DNA of 16,146 nt from an uncultured Oscillibacter sp. (GTDB taxonomy: Bacteria; Bacillota; Clostridia; Oscillospirales; Oscillospiraceae), in the NCBI RefSeq assembly GCF_910587525.1, contig NZ_CAJULS010000043.1, positions 1 to 16,146 on the forward strand, in the 5' to 3' direction. The translations under genes were made by a program, and so were the position numbers. Positions 6,693 through 12,290 of this stretch are shown here, piece after piece; positions within the stretch are counted from its first letter, which is position 1; every line of letters begins with the position of its first letter. Below the pieces are notes generated by a model. The model was not told the origin of the DNA. It made no database searches and saw only the letters and a list, made by a program, of their open reading frames with translations.

Positions 6693-6929
6693 GTGGACCG
6701 CTGTGTGTTGGCATATCAGTATCATAAACAGGGGTATAGCTGCGCCCAGTCCGCCGCCGGAGCCTTTGCGGACCTGACAGGACAGGAGCCGGAGCAGCTG
6801 TTTTCCGCCGCCGGTAGATTCGGCGGGGGCGTGGGCGGAAGCCATGAGGAGCTTTGCGGTGCTGTCGGCGGCGGTCTTTTGGTACTGGGGCTTTTGGCGG
6901 CACACACGGATGGAGAGTTCCGCGGTTGA
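6693..6929 (+). CDS. Short C_GCAxxG_C_C family redox protein, C-terminally truncated
   Basis: The 78-residue frame starts at GTG 6693, only 3 bases after cyuA and directly behind AAGGAGG (within the cyuA end), so it is translated from the same mRNA. It shows the family blocks QGYSCAQSAAGAF (Cys17), RFGGGVGGSHEELCGAVGGG (Cys55 and the Gly cluster) and LLVLGLL. Family members carry redox-active or metal-binding cysteines and are normally about 120-150 residues with further C-terminal cysteines. Here the frame stops after HTDGEFRG and the C-terminal third is absent. Immediately downstream lies the end of a broken gene on the opposite strand, so a deletion probably removed the tail. A role as electron or sulfur partner of the cysteine desulfidase is only suggested by the coupling. 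Confidence 0.7.
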   Translation: MDRCVLAYQYHKQGYSCAQSAAGAFADLTGQEPEQLFSAAGRFGGGVGGSHEELCGAVGGGLLVLGLLAAHTDGEFRG

Positions 6930-6971
6930 GAGGAGGGAAGATGACTTGGCATTTAGAGAGGTCACTCATTC

Positions 6972-7319
6972 TTAATCACTCCTCAATCGCCAAAAAATCC
7001 TCACTTTAAGGACCACCTTACTCACGGTCTCAGGGCCGCCCAGCTGCATTTTGATGCGGTGGGCATCCCCGGGAAAGACCACCAGGAAGTTCCCGGGGAG
7101 AGGGTCAGCTTGTAGTGCCCCTGGCCCCGGCAGGCATAAAATCGTTGGCCTCAGCCCGGTCAAACTCCTTCAGCGCCTCCGGCGGGGCGATCTCCACGCA
7201 CTCAAAGCCGTCCACCATGATGTGGATGTCCAAATACTTTTTGTGGGCCTCGAAGAAACTCTCCTCCGCCGGAATAGCTTCATAGGTGAACCGGGTGGCA
7301 TAGACGTCGCCGCCCTTCG
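6972..7319 (-). pseudogene. YhcH/YjgK/YiaL (DUF386) cupin gene, truncated and frameshifted
   Basis: Minus-strand translation from 7319 gives GGDVYATRFTYEAIPAEESF, then EAHKKYLDIHIMVDGFECVE, then IAPPEALKEFDRAEANDFMP. After a single-base shift near 7118 the next frame continues GHYKLTLSPGNFLVVFPGDA and HRIKMQLGGP, VSKVVLKVRIF. This is the YhcH/YjgK/YiaL family, cupin-like proteins linked to sialic acid and other sugar metabolism (usual length about 150). The N-terminal 40 or so residues are missing because the gene is joined to a YdcF fragment at about 7320. Restoring one base (GGC CAC for GGCAC) would reopen the frame. The natural stop is also lost, and the frame runs about 10 residues past the expected end. 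Confidence 0.75.
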
Positions 7320-7540
7320 GGTTCGGTCAGGACCCCTGCGGTGTCTTTACTAAATCCGCCGTTGCAGATCAGCCATTCCACGTGGGTCTCGAAAAAGGCG
7401 CGGGCGGCTGCGTCGGCTACATTTAAGTCGTGGCTGCCCATCGCCAGCACGATATCCGCAGTGTCCGGCGGAGTTTCTGTGCTCGAGAGAAAGGTAAACA
7501 ATATTTGAGCGTCTCTAAAAATTTCGCTTGTAGCTCTCAT
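7320..7540 (-). pseudogene. YdcF-like (DUF218) N-terminal fragment
   Basis: The frame begins with ATG at 7540, preceded by GCGGAGGC at a spacing of 9, and reads MRATSEIFRDAQILFTFLSS, then DTADIVLAMGSHDLNVADAA and VEWLICNGGFSKDTAGVLTE. The pattern ADIVLAMGSHD, then a helix, then WLICNGGFSKDT fits the start of the YdcF/DUF218 family, small Rossmann-like proteins of unclear function. Only about 70 of the usual 200 or more residues remain before the sequence runs into the YhcH remnant at about 7320. The start signals are intact, so a chimeric peptide of 86 residues ending at 7280 could still be made. Confidence 0.65.
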
Positions 7541-7562
7541 GCTGCAATGCCTCCGCGGACTC

Positions 7563-7580
7563 TTTTCAACAAAACGCCGC
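7563..7580. repeat. 18-bp direct repeat, copy 1
   Basis: TTTTCAACAAAACGCCGC is repeated exactly, in the same orientation, at 8999-9016, so the two copies bracket the metallo-hydrolase gene. The flanking bases are also partly alike (CGGA a few bases before). Confidence 0.65.
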
Positions 7581-7593
7581 GGCGCAGCGTTTT
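7571..7593 (-). terminator. Hairpin with GCGTTTTG tail, possible terminator
   Basis: AAAACGC at 7571-7577 pairs with GCGTTTT at 7587-7593. On the minus strand it reads as a GC-rich hairpin ending GCGTTTTGTTG, suitable to end transcription from the metallo-hydrolase gene before the YdcF fragment. It overlaps repeat copy 1. Confidence 0.4.
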
Positions 7594-7652
7594 GAGCCGC
7601 GCGGCGGCCCTCCGCGCTTGACTTCGCAGGAAACGCGTATATGCCCTGCGCA

Positions 7653-7675
7653 CCGGCGGACCTCAGGTCCGCCGG
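7653..7675 (-). terminator. Strong hairpin directly after the metallo-hydrolase stop
   Basis: CCGGCGGACC (7653-7662) pairs perfectly with GGTCCGCCGG (7666-7675) around a 3-base loop. It touches the stop codon at 7676-7678. No T-run follows on the minus strand, so it may protect the mRNA 3' end rather than terminate. Confidence 0.45.
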
Positions 7676-8857
7676 CTATTTCATGGTAAAAATATCGAAG
7701 CTCACTGTGCCGCTGTTTTCCGTCACAATCAGGGGATATCTGCGGCTGACAAGAATATCCTTCATAACAGAGAAATGGGGATGCCAGTATTTGTTGTTGC
7801 TTCCCGCTGAGATCACATAGAAAAGACAGTGGCCGATATTCAGCAGCTGGTGATTATAGTTGTGGGTAGAACCGTGATGGGGAATCTGCACGCAGCCGAT
7901 ATAGCGGTCATATTTGTCGTAGGCATTGTGCAGTTCTTTCCATTTTTGAGGTCCCTTTGCGTCATAGTCGCCGGTGTAAAGGCATCCGTTGGCAAATATC
8001 CACTTGCATAAGACGCGGGGGACGCAAGATTGGGAACAGTGCGGGGGATGGGGGCAGTGACCTTTCGGTAACGGGAATTTCGATAGAGATTGTACGGTGC
8101 AGTCATTGGGGCTCATAGAGAGTACGGTCATAGAGTTTGTATTGAACGAGCCCGGAACGTCTTTGTATGCCTGTTTGATGTCATCAATGCTAATCTTGCC
8201 CGTGTTCAACAGATTTTGCAGATCCCTGCGGGAACAGACCTGTCCAAAGTGCTTCAGCATGGCTTTTTTGAAAGCGGCAATTCGTGTGGTTTCCCGGAAG
8301 TTGAAGGGTATGTATCTCCAATCTACCTCTTTGCACTGCTGAGCGTCAAATAAGATGTCCGATACATCGCTTCCTGATAAAATGTATCTGGCATCAAGGT
8401 TGCTGTATTGGGTTTCACTTTCAGAGTCTTCCCCATTTTCCAGAATTTGATAAAGAGCTGGAGTATAATCAAGATTCAGGGATTGAAAGGCGCCGTAAGG
8501 GTTTCGGACAAAGGAGGAGAAGAAGGCGGAAGCATGCAACGGAGCTGTCAGGTCGCCCAGCAAGATGAATTCCTGTGATTCCTTTGTGATCAGCGGGAAA
8601 AAAAGATTTTTTACGTGGCAGTGCTTCAGCAGAAACGGGAGTCCGTTTGTATGGTCTGCGTCAAAATGGGAGATAAAGACGCCGGCGATGTCCTCGCCTG
8701 GTTTGAAAAGGTTTTGAATCATCTGCTCCACAATGTGAACGTCAGTGGATGACCCGCAGTCGTATATGATTGTTGCTTTGCCGGAGTCAAACGCAAATGT
8801 TTCCATGTAAAAGGCCCCTTGTCCTACTGGAAGAAACGCTCTTGTCATCATAATCAT
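7676..8857 (-). CDS. Stand-alone metallo-beta-lactamase-fold hydrolase (ComEC-like catalytic domain)
   Basis: The 393-residue protein carries the metallo-beta-lactamase metal site: HFDADH at 64-69 (HxDxDH), TGDYD at 295-299 with a bridging Asp, and PHHGSTHN at 326-333. The order and the PHHGS form resemble the ComEC/Rec2-type hydrolase domain, but there is no signal peptide, membrane segment or competence domain, so it is probably a soluble hydrolase. Between the core strand around NSMTVL (241-246) and YTGD is an unusual insertion with Cys268, His270, His273, Cys274, Cys278 and Cys284, which could bind another metal. The long stretch 85-240 between the motifs is not recognisable. Start ATG 8857 follows GGGAGGG by 4-5 bases; ATGs at 8851 and 8848 are alternatives. 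It is monocistronic, with its own promoter and a palindrome upstream. Substrate unknown; nuclease or phosphodiesterase activity is a family-level guess. Confidence 0.85.
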   Translation of the reverse strand: MIMMTRAFLPVGQGAFYMETFAFDSGKATIIYDCGSSTDVHIVEQMIQNLFKPGEDIAGVFISHFDADHTNGLPFLLKHCHVKNLFFPLITKESQEFILLGDLTAPLHASAFFSSFVRNPYGAFQSLNLDYTPALYQILENGEDSESETQYSNLDARYILSGSDVSDILFDAQQCKEVDWRYIPFNFRETTRIAAFKKAMLKHFGQVCSRRDLQNLLNTGKISIDDIKQAYKDVPGSFNTNSMTVLSMSPNDCTVQSLSKFPLPKGHCPHPPHCSQSCVPRVLCKWIFANGCLYTGDYDAKGPQKWKELHNAYDKYDRYIGCVQIPHHGSTHNYNHQLLNIGHCLFYVISAGSNNKYWHPHFSVMKDILVSRRYPLIVTENSGTVSFDIFTMK

Positions 8858-8934
8858 ATTACCCTCCCAATCTTTTGTGTGTCTCTTGTCATTGCTACAG
8901 TATTGTGTGCAGAAGCATTTTTGCGGTTGCGGCC

Positions 8935-8943
8935 ATTATAGCA
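8935..8943 (-). promoter_or_regulatory. Extended -10 promoter of the metallo-hydrolase gene
   Basis: On the minus strand TGCTATAAT (8943-8935) is a perfect -10 box with the TGn extension. No good -35 is seen at the right distance, as is usual for extended -10 promoters. Transcription would start near 8928, about 70 bases before the start codon. Confidence 0.6.
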
Positions 8944-8961
8944 TAAACGCAGCTTTTATGC
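8941..8961. promoter_or_regulatory. Palindrome abutting the -10 box, candidate operator
   Basis: GCATAAA (8941-8947) and TTTATGC (8955-8961) form a perfect inverted repeat with a 7-base spacer. It occupies the region just upstream of the -10 hexamer, where a bound repressor would block RNA polymerase. No regulator gene lies next to it in the window. Confidence 0.5.
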
Positions 8962-8998
8962 TGCAGCCGGCACAGTTGATAAAGAAATCCCTCGGATT

Positions 8999-9016
8999 TT
9001 TTCAACAAAACGCCGC
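8999..9016. repeat. 18-bp direct repeat, copy 2
   Basis: Exact copy of the repeat at 7563-7580. On the minus strand it sits upstream of the metallo-hydrolase promoter. The surrounding bases 8962-9158 hold no recognisable gene. Confidence 0.65.
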
Positions 9017-9159
9017 ATGGCGGGTCCCTGCACATAGCTTCATAGAATGGTTTTGGGGTTGGTCATCATCTTAGGGCCGATTCACATAAAGCCAATGTCC
9101 CATGATTCTCTGCCTTACCGAATTTTGTGTGCCTGCAGGTACAGCCTGCGGTTTTCTGC

Positions 9160-9202
9160 AAAAAAGCAGCGCATCAGGATAATCCCCCCTGATGCGCGTT
9201 GC
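9160..9202 (-). terminator. Rho-independent terminator of the DUF342 gene
   Basis: GCGCATCAGG (9169-9178) pairs perfectly with CCTGATGCGC (9188-9197) around 9 bases, and on the minus strand the stem is followed by TGC and six T (9165-9160). It starts about 20 bases after the DUF342 stop. Confidence 0.8.
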
Positions 9203-9223
9203 CGCATAAAAAGCAATCCACTC

Positions 9224-10807
9224 TTACTTTAAAAGGATGTGATTCTCTTCGACGTGGATATTACAGTTTTCCTCCACGGTAGTAATTTCTTCCGTCAGCC
9301 TGCCGATCTGGACATCCAGACAAGGATGCACGACTTCGCACCGTATTCTTCCTTTGCTCTTTTTATCCAGCGCCTTATTCACAAGTCGCAGTTCTGCTGT
9401 CAATGCGTCCCGCTTTTCAATATAAATATCCCGCTGTTCCACGAGCTGCTCCAACACGGACTTCTCACCTTCTGAAATTCGAGTGCCTTTTTTCCGCAAG
9501 CCGGTGATGGGCTTCCACAGCTTTTCGAGGGTCGATTGTACCTCTGTCAATTCTGTCCTGATCCGCTCCCATGACTCAGGAATATGCGTGGGATAGCCAA
9601 TAGAAAACCGGCTGCGGCCTCCGGCCAGATTGCCAATCCGCAGGCACAGGACGCTGTCTCCCGCCCGGATCAGACTGTCCACAATCATTCCCCGCCCGGT
9701 CATGGCATAAACCACATGGCCGCAGCGAATCGTGCTGTTTGAGATCGTCTCTGCAATCACGCTGGTCCCGGCATCAATTTCCGTCCATTCCATCACAGGC
9801 GACTGCACCTGCCCGGCTGCGGTTACAGAAGTCTTTCCTTTTGTGCCATAAATGCCCTGCTGAATTCGAATTGTTCCGCCAGCTGCCACTCGAGCCTGCC
9901 CCATTTTTCCGTTGATCACAATATCGCCGGAAGCCTCAATATCGACTCCGCCGTCCACATTCCCCTCTATATAGAGGTTGCCTGAAACCTGTAAAGACCC
10001 CTGAAATTGGTCCAAATCCCCATTGATGATCTTCTGCTCGTGAATACAAAACAGGTCATTTTCAATGTAAAGAATCCCATCCACACTCGCTGTAAGAGCC
10101 TGTCCTCCCCTGCTGATCGTAGTGTTCCTTCCCTGGGGTACAATGGCACTGACGACCGGCGGACTGGGAAGTTCATGCCCCGTTATATCCATGCCGTCTG
10201 TTCCCTCTCTTGGGAACCGTATCAGACAAATGACAGTTCCTTTCCGAACAGGCTGCAATTGGACATCTTTTGAAAAATCAACCTGGCTTCCATTCTGTAC
10301 TTCCAAGCGCATATGCCCGTGCCGCTGGAAAAGCTCTGTCACTCTGCCGTCTTCCCCCTCTTGGGGCAGCTTTCCCCTCGCTACCGGAAATATACGAAGA
10401 TACCCAAGGGCAAACTCCTGTTGGATATCTTCCTGCAAAATACCGTAATGGATGCCCTCATAGTGCATATCTTCCAGGAACTCTTCGTAAGTGATTCCAT
10501 CTCCATCGTTCTCCGGCGGAAGCAGGCACGCGTAGGCACTCATCCGGTCCTGTGACAGAAAAAAGTGCGCCTCCGCTTTCATGGGCTGCATACTGCCGTC
10601 CAACGCCTTTTTGTATCTGATTCTGCACGCCTCTTTCAAAATCCAGACAAAATCATCCACCGTTTTACTGTCATCCGGATATTGCGCTTTTATCTCTTTG
10701 CCTGCCGCATCCAGCGCAGAAAACATCCTCCTGTAGGGAGTGGGAGAAAACGATTTTCTTTCCTTCTCGCCTGTATCTCCTAAGACAAAACGATCAAAGA
10801 TTGACAC
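9224..10807 (-). CDS. DUF342 / FapA-like polymer-forming domain protein
   Basis: The 527-residue protein matches the DUF342 (FapA) family. The N-terminal 200 residues are variable. The middle carries the recognisable repetitive beta-helix: PPVVSAIVPQGRNTTISRGG, VDGILYIENDLFCI, then SLQVSGNLYIEGNVDGGVDI, SGDIVINGKMGQARVAAGGT and IRIQQGIYGTKGK. A helical, Lys/Glu-rich region with coiled-coil character follows (about 420-500). Members are linked to flagellar assembly control and cell-surface signalling, but no flagellar gene is near and the precise role here is unknown. The start is GTG 10807, 6 bases behind AGGGG. A promoter (10925-10897) and a terminator (9202-9160) make it a single-gene unit. 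No signal peptide or membrane segment is seen. Confidence 0.85.
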   Translation of the reverse strand: MSIFDRFVLGDTGEKERKSFSPTPYRRMFSALDAAGKEIKAQYPDDSKTVDDFVWILKEACRIRYKKALDGSMQPMKAEAHFFLSQDRMSAYACLLPPENDGDGITYEEFLEDMHYEGIHYGILQEDIQQEFALGYLRIFPVARGKLPQEGEDGRVTELFQRHGHMRLEVQNGSQVDFSKDVQLQPVRKGTVICLIRFPREGTDGMDITGHELPSPPVVSAIVPQGRNTTISRGGQALTASVDGILYIENDLFCIHEQKIINGDLDQFQGSLQVSGNLYIEGNVDGGVDIEASGDIVINGKMGQARVAAGGTIRIQQGIYGTKGKTSVTAAGQVQSPVMEWTEIDAGTSVIAETISNSTIRCGHVVYAMTGRGMIVDSLIRAGDSVLCLRIGNLAGGRSRFSIGYPTHIPESWERIRTELTEVQSTLEKLWKPITGLRKKGTRISEGEKSVLEQLVEQRDIYIEKRDALTAELRLVNKALDKKSKGRIRCEVVHPCLDVQIGRLTEEITTVEENCNIHVEENHILLK

Positions 10808-10896
10808 TTCCGTCCCCTGCCTTTTCTCAAACCTTGCTCATATTGATAACCGCTTTCTGCAGGCCGCGACTGCCCGCTCTCCTCTCAATTGTCTGC

Positions 10897-10925
10897 ATTG
10901 TATCATTTATACAGGAATTTAGCAA
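10897..10925 (-). promoter_or_regulatory. Sigma-70-type promoter of the DUF342 gene
   Basis: On the minus strand TTGCTA (10925-10920), a 17-base spacer and TACAAT (10902-10897) form a good housekeeping promoter. The transcript leader would be about 85 bases. Confidence 0.5.
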
Positions 10926-11254
10926 GTATTATTCCATCCATCTGTTCGCCCATCAACCGGCCCTGCTGAAAATTCCGGATATGGCAGGTGTCCAAAGATT
11001 GATGCTTGCCAGACGGACGGTACTTCTTGGATGTGGGATATAATCAATGTGGACAGCTTGGAAACAACAGGGCTTAATTTTGCCGCTTGAAAAACGCTTT
11101 TTTGTTTTCCTTTATCCCGCGCCACAGTCATATCCGCAATTTCTTTTTCGGTTTTCTTAATATCGCCGCGCAGTTTTCCAAGCCGCTTTTCTGCTTGGCT
11201 CATGTTCATATTCCCATCAATAGCAACGCTGCCGTCGGCTGTTGAGTTTGCCAT
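10919..11254 (-). pseudogene. Phage tail tape-measure protein, N-terminal fragment
   Basis: The start ATG 11254 is set by AAGAGGTG six bases upstream. The first 60 residues (11254-11075) read MANSTADGSVAIDGNMNMSQ, then AEKRLGKLRGDIKKTEKEIA and SVFQAAKL. The ADGSVxID opening followed by a helical Lys/Glu-rich segment is typical of the start of tape-measure proteins of Firmicutes siphoviruses, which set tail length and are normally 600-1500 residues. From about 11075 the frame is unrelated (ending at 10919), so over 90 percent of the gene has been deleted. The 10926-11075 stretch has no clear homology in any frame. It stands next to other tail gene remnants in the usual phage order. Confidence 0.6.
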
Positions 11255-11288
11255 GTGTTCACCTCTTTTCAAAACATTTCAAAAAGCA

Positions 11289-11317
11289 CTTGATATGGTG
11301 CTAGTAGTATGCTATAA
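11289..11317 (+). promoter_or_regulatory. Strong sigma-70-type promoter of the two-gene cassette
   Basis: TTGATA (11289-11294), 17 bases, then a perfect TATAAT (11312-11317). Transcription would start near 11325, about 25 bases before the ATG at 11349. It diverges from the tape-measure fragment. Confidence 0.8.
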
Positions 11318-11348
11318 TAAATTTATCCTAAAAGAGGAGGGTAAACAG

Positions 11349-11480
11349 ATGAATATGTCTGAGAGCTCCCGCATTATCCTCGGTCTCCGCGCTGCCGGAT
11401 GGGATGAAAAGTCGATTAACGATTTTATCCTATGGGTAGAAACTGGAGAAGAGCAATACAAACCAAAGGAAAAGAAATGA
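11349..11480 (+). CDS. Small protein of phage/mobile-element cassette (43 aa)
   Basis: ATG 11349 follows the excellent ribosome binding site AGAGGAGGG by 7 bases and sits just behind a strong promoter, so expression is likely. The 43-residue product, MNMSESSRIILGLRAAGWDE then INDFILWVETGEEQYKPKEK, is acidic and amphipathic with two predicted helices. It resembles small uncharacterised proteins I associate with Firmicutes mobile elements, but I cannot assign a function. Its TGA overlaps the first possible ATG of the next gene (ATGA at 11477-11480), which suggests translational coupling. The pair, facing against the surrounding tail genes, looks like a phage moron. A role as a partner of the adjacent ribbon-helix-helix protein is possible. 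Confidence 0.65.
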   Translation: MNMSESSRIILGLRAAGWDEKSINDFILWVETGEEQYKPKEKK

Positions 11481-11737
11481 GGGATATGGGGCCAGGGAAA
11501 CCGGCCCCTATTTCTCTAAAGGAGGGGAGCACGATAGAGACCACGGCAAAACGCAAGACTCGCACAAGCAGCGAGGTGAAGTCCAGATACAACAAAAAGG
11601 CATACCGGCAATTTGCTGCCAGAGTGAAGCCGGATCTATCTCAGCGCATAGAGGATTACACTATTAAAGAGGGTATAAGCAAACCAGAGTTTCTCCAAAG
11701 AGCAATAGACTGTCTCGCAGCAGACGTTAAAAAGTAA
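11477..11737 (+). CDS. Ribbon-helix-helix-like DNA-binding protein; start codon uncertain
   Basis: The C-terminal part reads TSSEVKSRYNKKAYRQFAAR, VKPDLSQRIEDYTIKEGISK and PEFLQRAIDCLAADVKK, the beta-strand/helix/helix pattern of Arc/CopG-like proteins found in Firmicutes mobile elements and antitoxins. Such proteins repress their own promoter as dimers. The first canonical ATG in frame is 11477, but residues 1-19 would then span a GC-rich hairpin (11488-11508) and a near-perfect Shine-Dalgarno AAAGGAGGGG (11518-11527). Six bases after that stands ATA (11534), in frame, giving a 67-residue protein beginning with the basic TTAKRKTRTSS segment usual for the family. Either ATA is used inefficiently or an ancestral ATG has mutated. 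The cassette has its own promoter and a downstream hairpin. Confidence 0.65.
   Translation: MRDMGPGKPAPISLKEGSTIETTAKRKTRTSSEVKSRYNKKAYRQFAARVKPDLSQRIEDYTIKEGISKPEFLQRAIDCLAADVKK
11488..11508 (+). terminator. Hairpin between the two cassette genes (attenuator-like)
   Basis: GGGGCC (11488-11493) pairs with GGCCCC (11503-11508); an unpaired A and two further G-C pairs close a GAAA loop. It is followed by TATTTCT and then the Shine-Dalgarno of the second gene. The T-run is weak, so partial termination or mRNA processing is more likely than full termination. Confidence 0.45.
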
Positions 11738-11743
11738 CCCGGT

Positions 11744-11773
11744 AACACAGCGGGTCTTGCCGCTGGCTGTGTT
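11744..11773 (+). terminator. Hairpin at end of cassette
   Basis: AACACAGC (11744-11751) pairs perfectly with GCTGTGTT (11766-11773), followed by GTTATGTT. It lies 7 bases after the ribbon-helix-helix stop and just before the convergent tail chaperone remnant. The T-content is moderate. Confidence 0.5.
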
Positions 11774-11794
11774 GTTATGTTCCGTCCCACTCCT

Positions 11795-12182
11795 TCATGG
11801 GGGGTTCGCCTGTTTCTGAACGTCTCCGATGTTCGACTCGATCTCATCCAGGCTGGACAGCATGAGGTTTAGCCAGATTGGGAAGCAGTTGGCAAATGCA
11901 CAAAGGCTCATATCCTCAAAGGCTGCCGTGCAGACCGGCGCGTCAAACAGGCTGCCCAGAATTCTGTATTTCCTCATCACGCCGCCGGGCCAGGGAGAAA
12001 GCTCCTGCAGGGCCGTTCATCTCCTCCGCCTGCTTGGCATAACTGTCCTGGAGCTTTCCCATCTCGTCAACAGCGTTGTAGAGCCGCTCTGCAAAGGCGC
12101 GGTCCGCCGGGTTGAAGGAGACCTCGCATTTTCCGTTGAGAGAGTATGAAACTACGCCTGAGTCAAAGGCAAGCTCTCTCAT
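11795..12182 (-). pseudogene. Phage tail assembly chaperone-like gene, frameshifted
   Basis: ATG 12182 follows AGAGGGGG. The first frame gives MRELAFDSGVVSYSLNGKCE, VSFNPADRAFAERLYNAVDE and LARRRDEEIQ, then breaks at about 11970. The next frame continues ILGSLFDAPVCTAAFEDMSL, CAFANCFPIWLNLMLSSLDE and IESNIGDVQK. The two halves together resemble a small phage tail protein encoded between the major tail protein and the tape measure in Clostridial siphophages, the usual place of the tail assembly chaperone. A one-base insertion near CAGAATTC explains the shift. The C-terminus, ending QKQANPP, seems short. The start is 3 bases after the stop of the upstream major tail remnant, the expected phage operon spacing. 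Chaperone genes can use programmed frameshifts, but those lie near the 3' end of the first frame and need a slippery heptamer, which I do not see. Confidence 0.65.
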
Positions 12183-12185
12183 GGG

Positions 12186-12290
12186 TTATTCCCCCTCTGC
12201 GGTGGAAGTGTTAGGCGTAAAGGAAACAATACCATCATCCACGCGGGCCGCCCCCTTTTCGCGCTCTCCGCCAAAGGTGACGCCAAGTGA
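12186..12290 (-). pseudogene. C-terminal end of phage major tail protein
   Basis: The minus frame ending in TAA 12186-12188 reads GVTFGGEREKGAARVDDGIV then SFTPNTSTAEGE. This looks like the C-terminus of a siphophage major tail (tube) protein; position directly before the chaperone gene supports it. Only about 34 residues remain. At about 12288 it joins the 5' part of a sugar transporter permease gene that is read in a different frame, so everything upstream has been replaced. Confidence 0.5.

Noticed and set aside
5169..6965. Long minus-strand open frame of about 598 codons
   Set aside because: It lies opposite cyuA and the redox gene, has no protein-like motifs and no ribosome binding site; it is an effect of high third-position GC.
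9130..9158. Plus-strand terminator (GCAGG-TACAG-CCTGC followed by GGTTTTC)
   Set aside because: The stem has only five pairs, and no plus-strand gene ends nearby.
19..11074. Shared TGGAAACAACAGG at about 20-32 and about 11060-11072
   Set aside because: A 13-base match is expected by chance in a window of this size, and the surroundings are unrelated.
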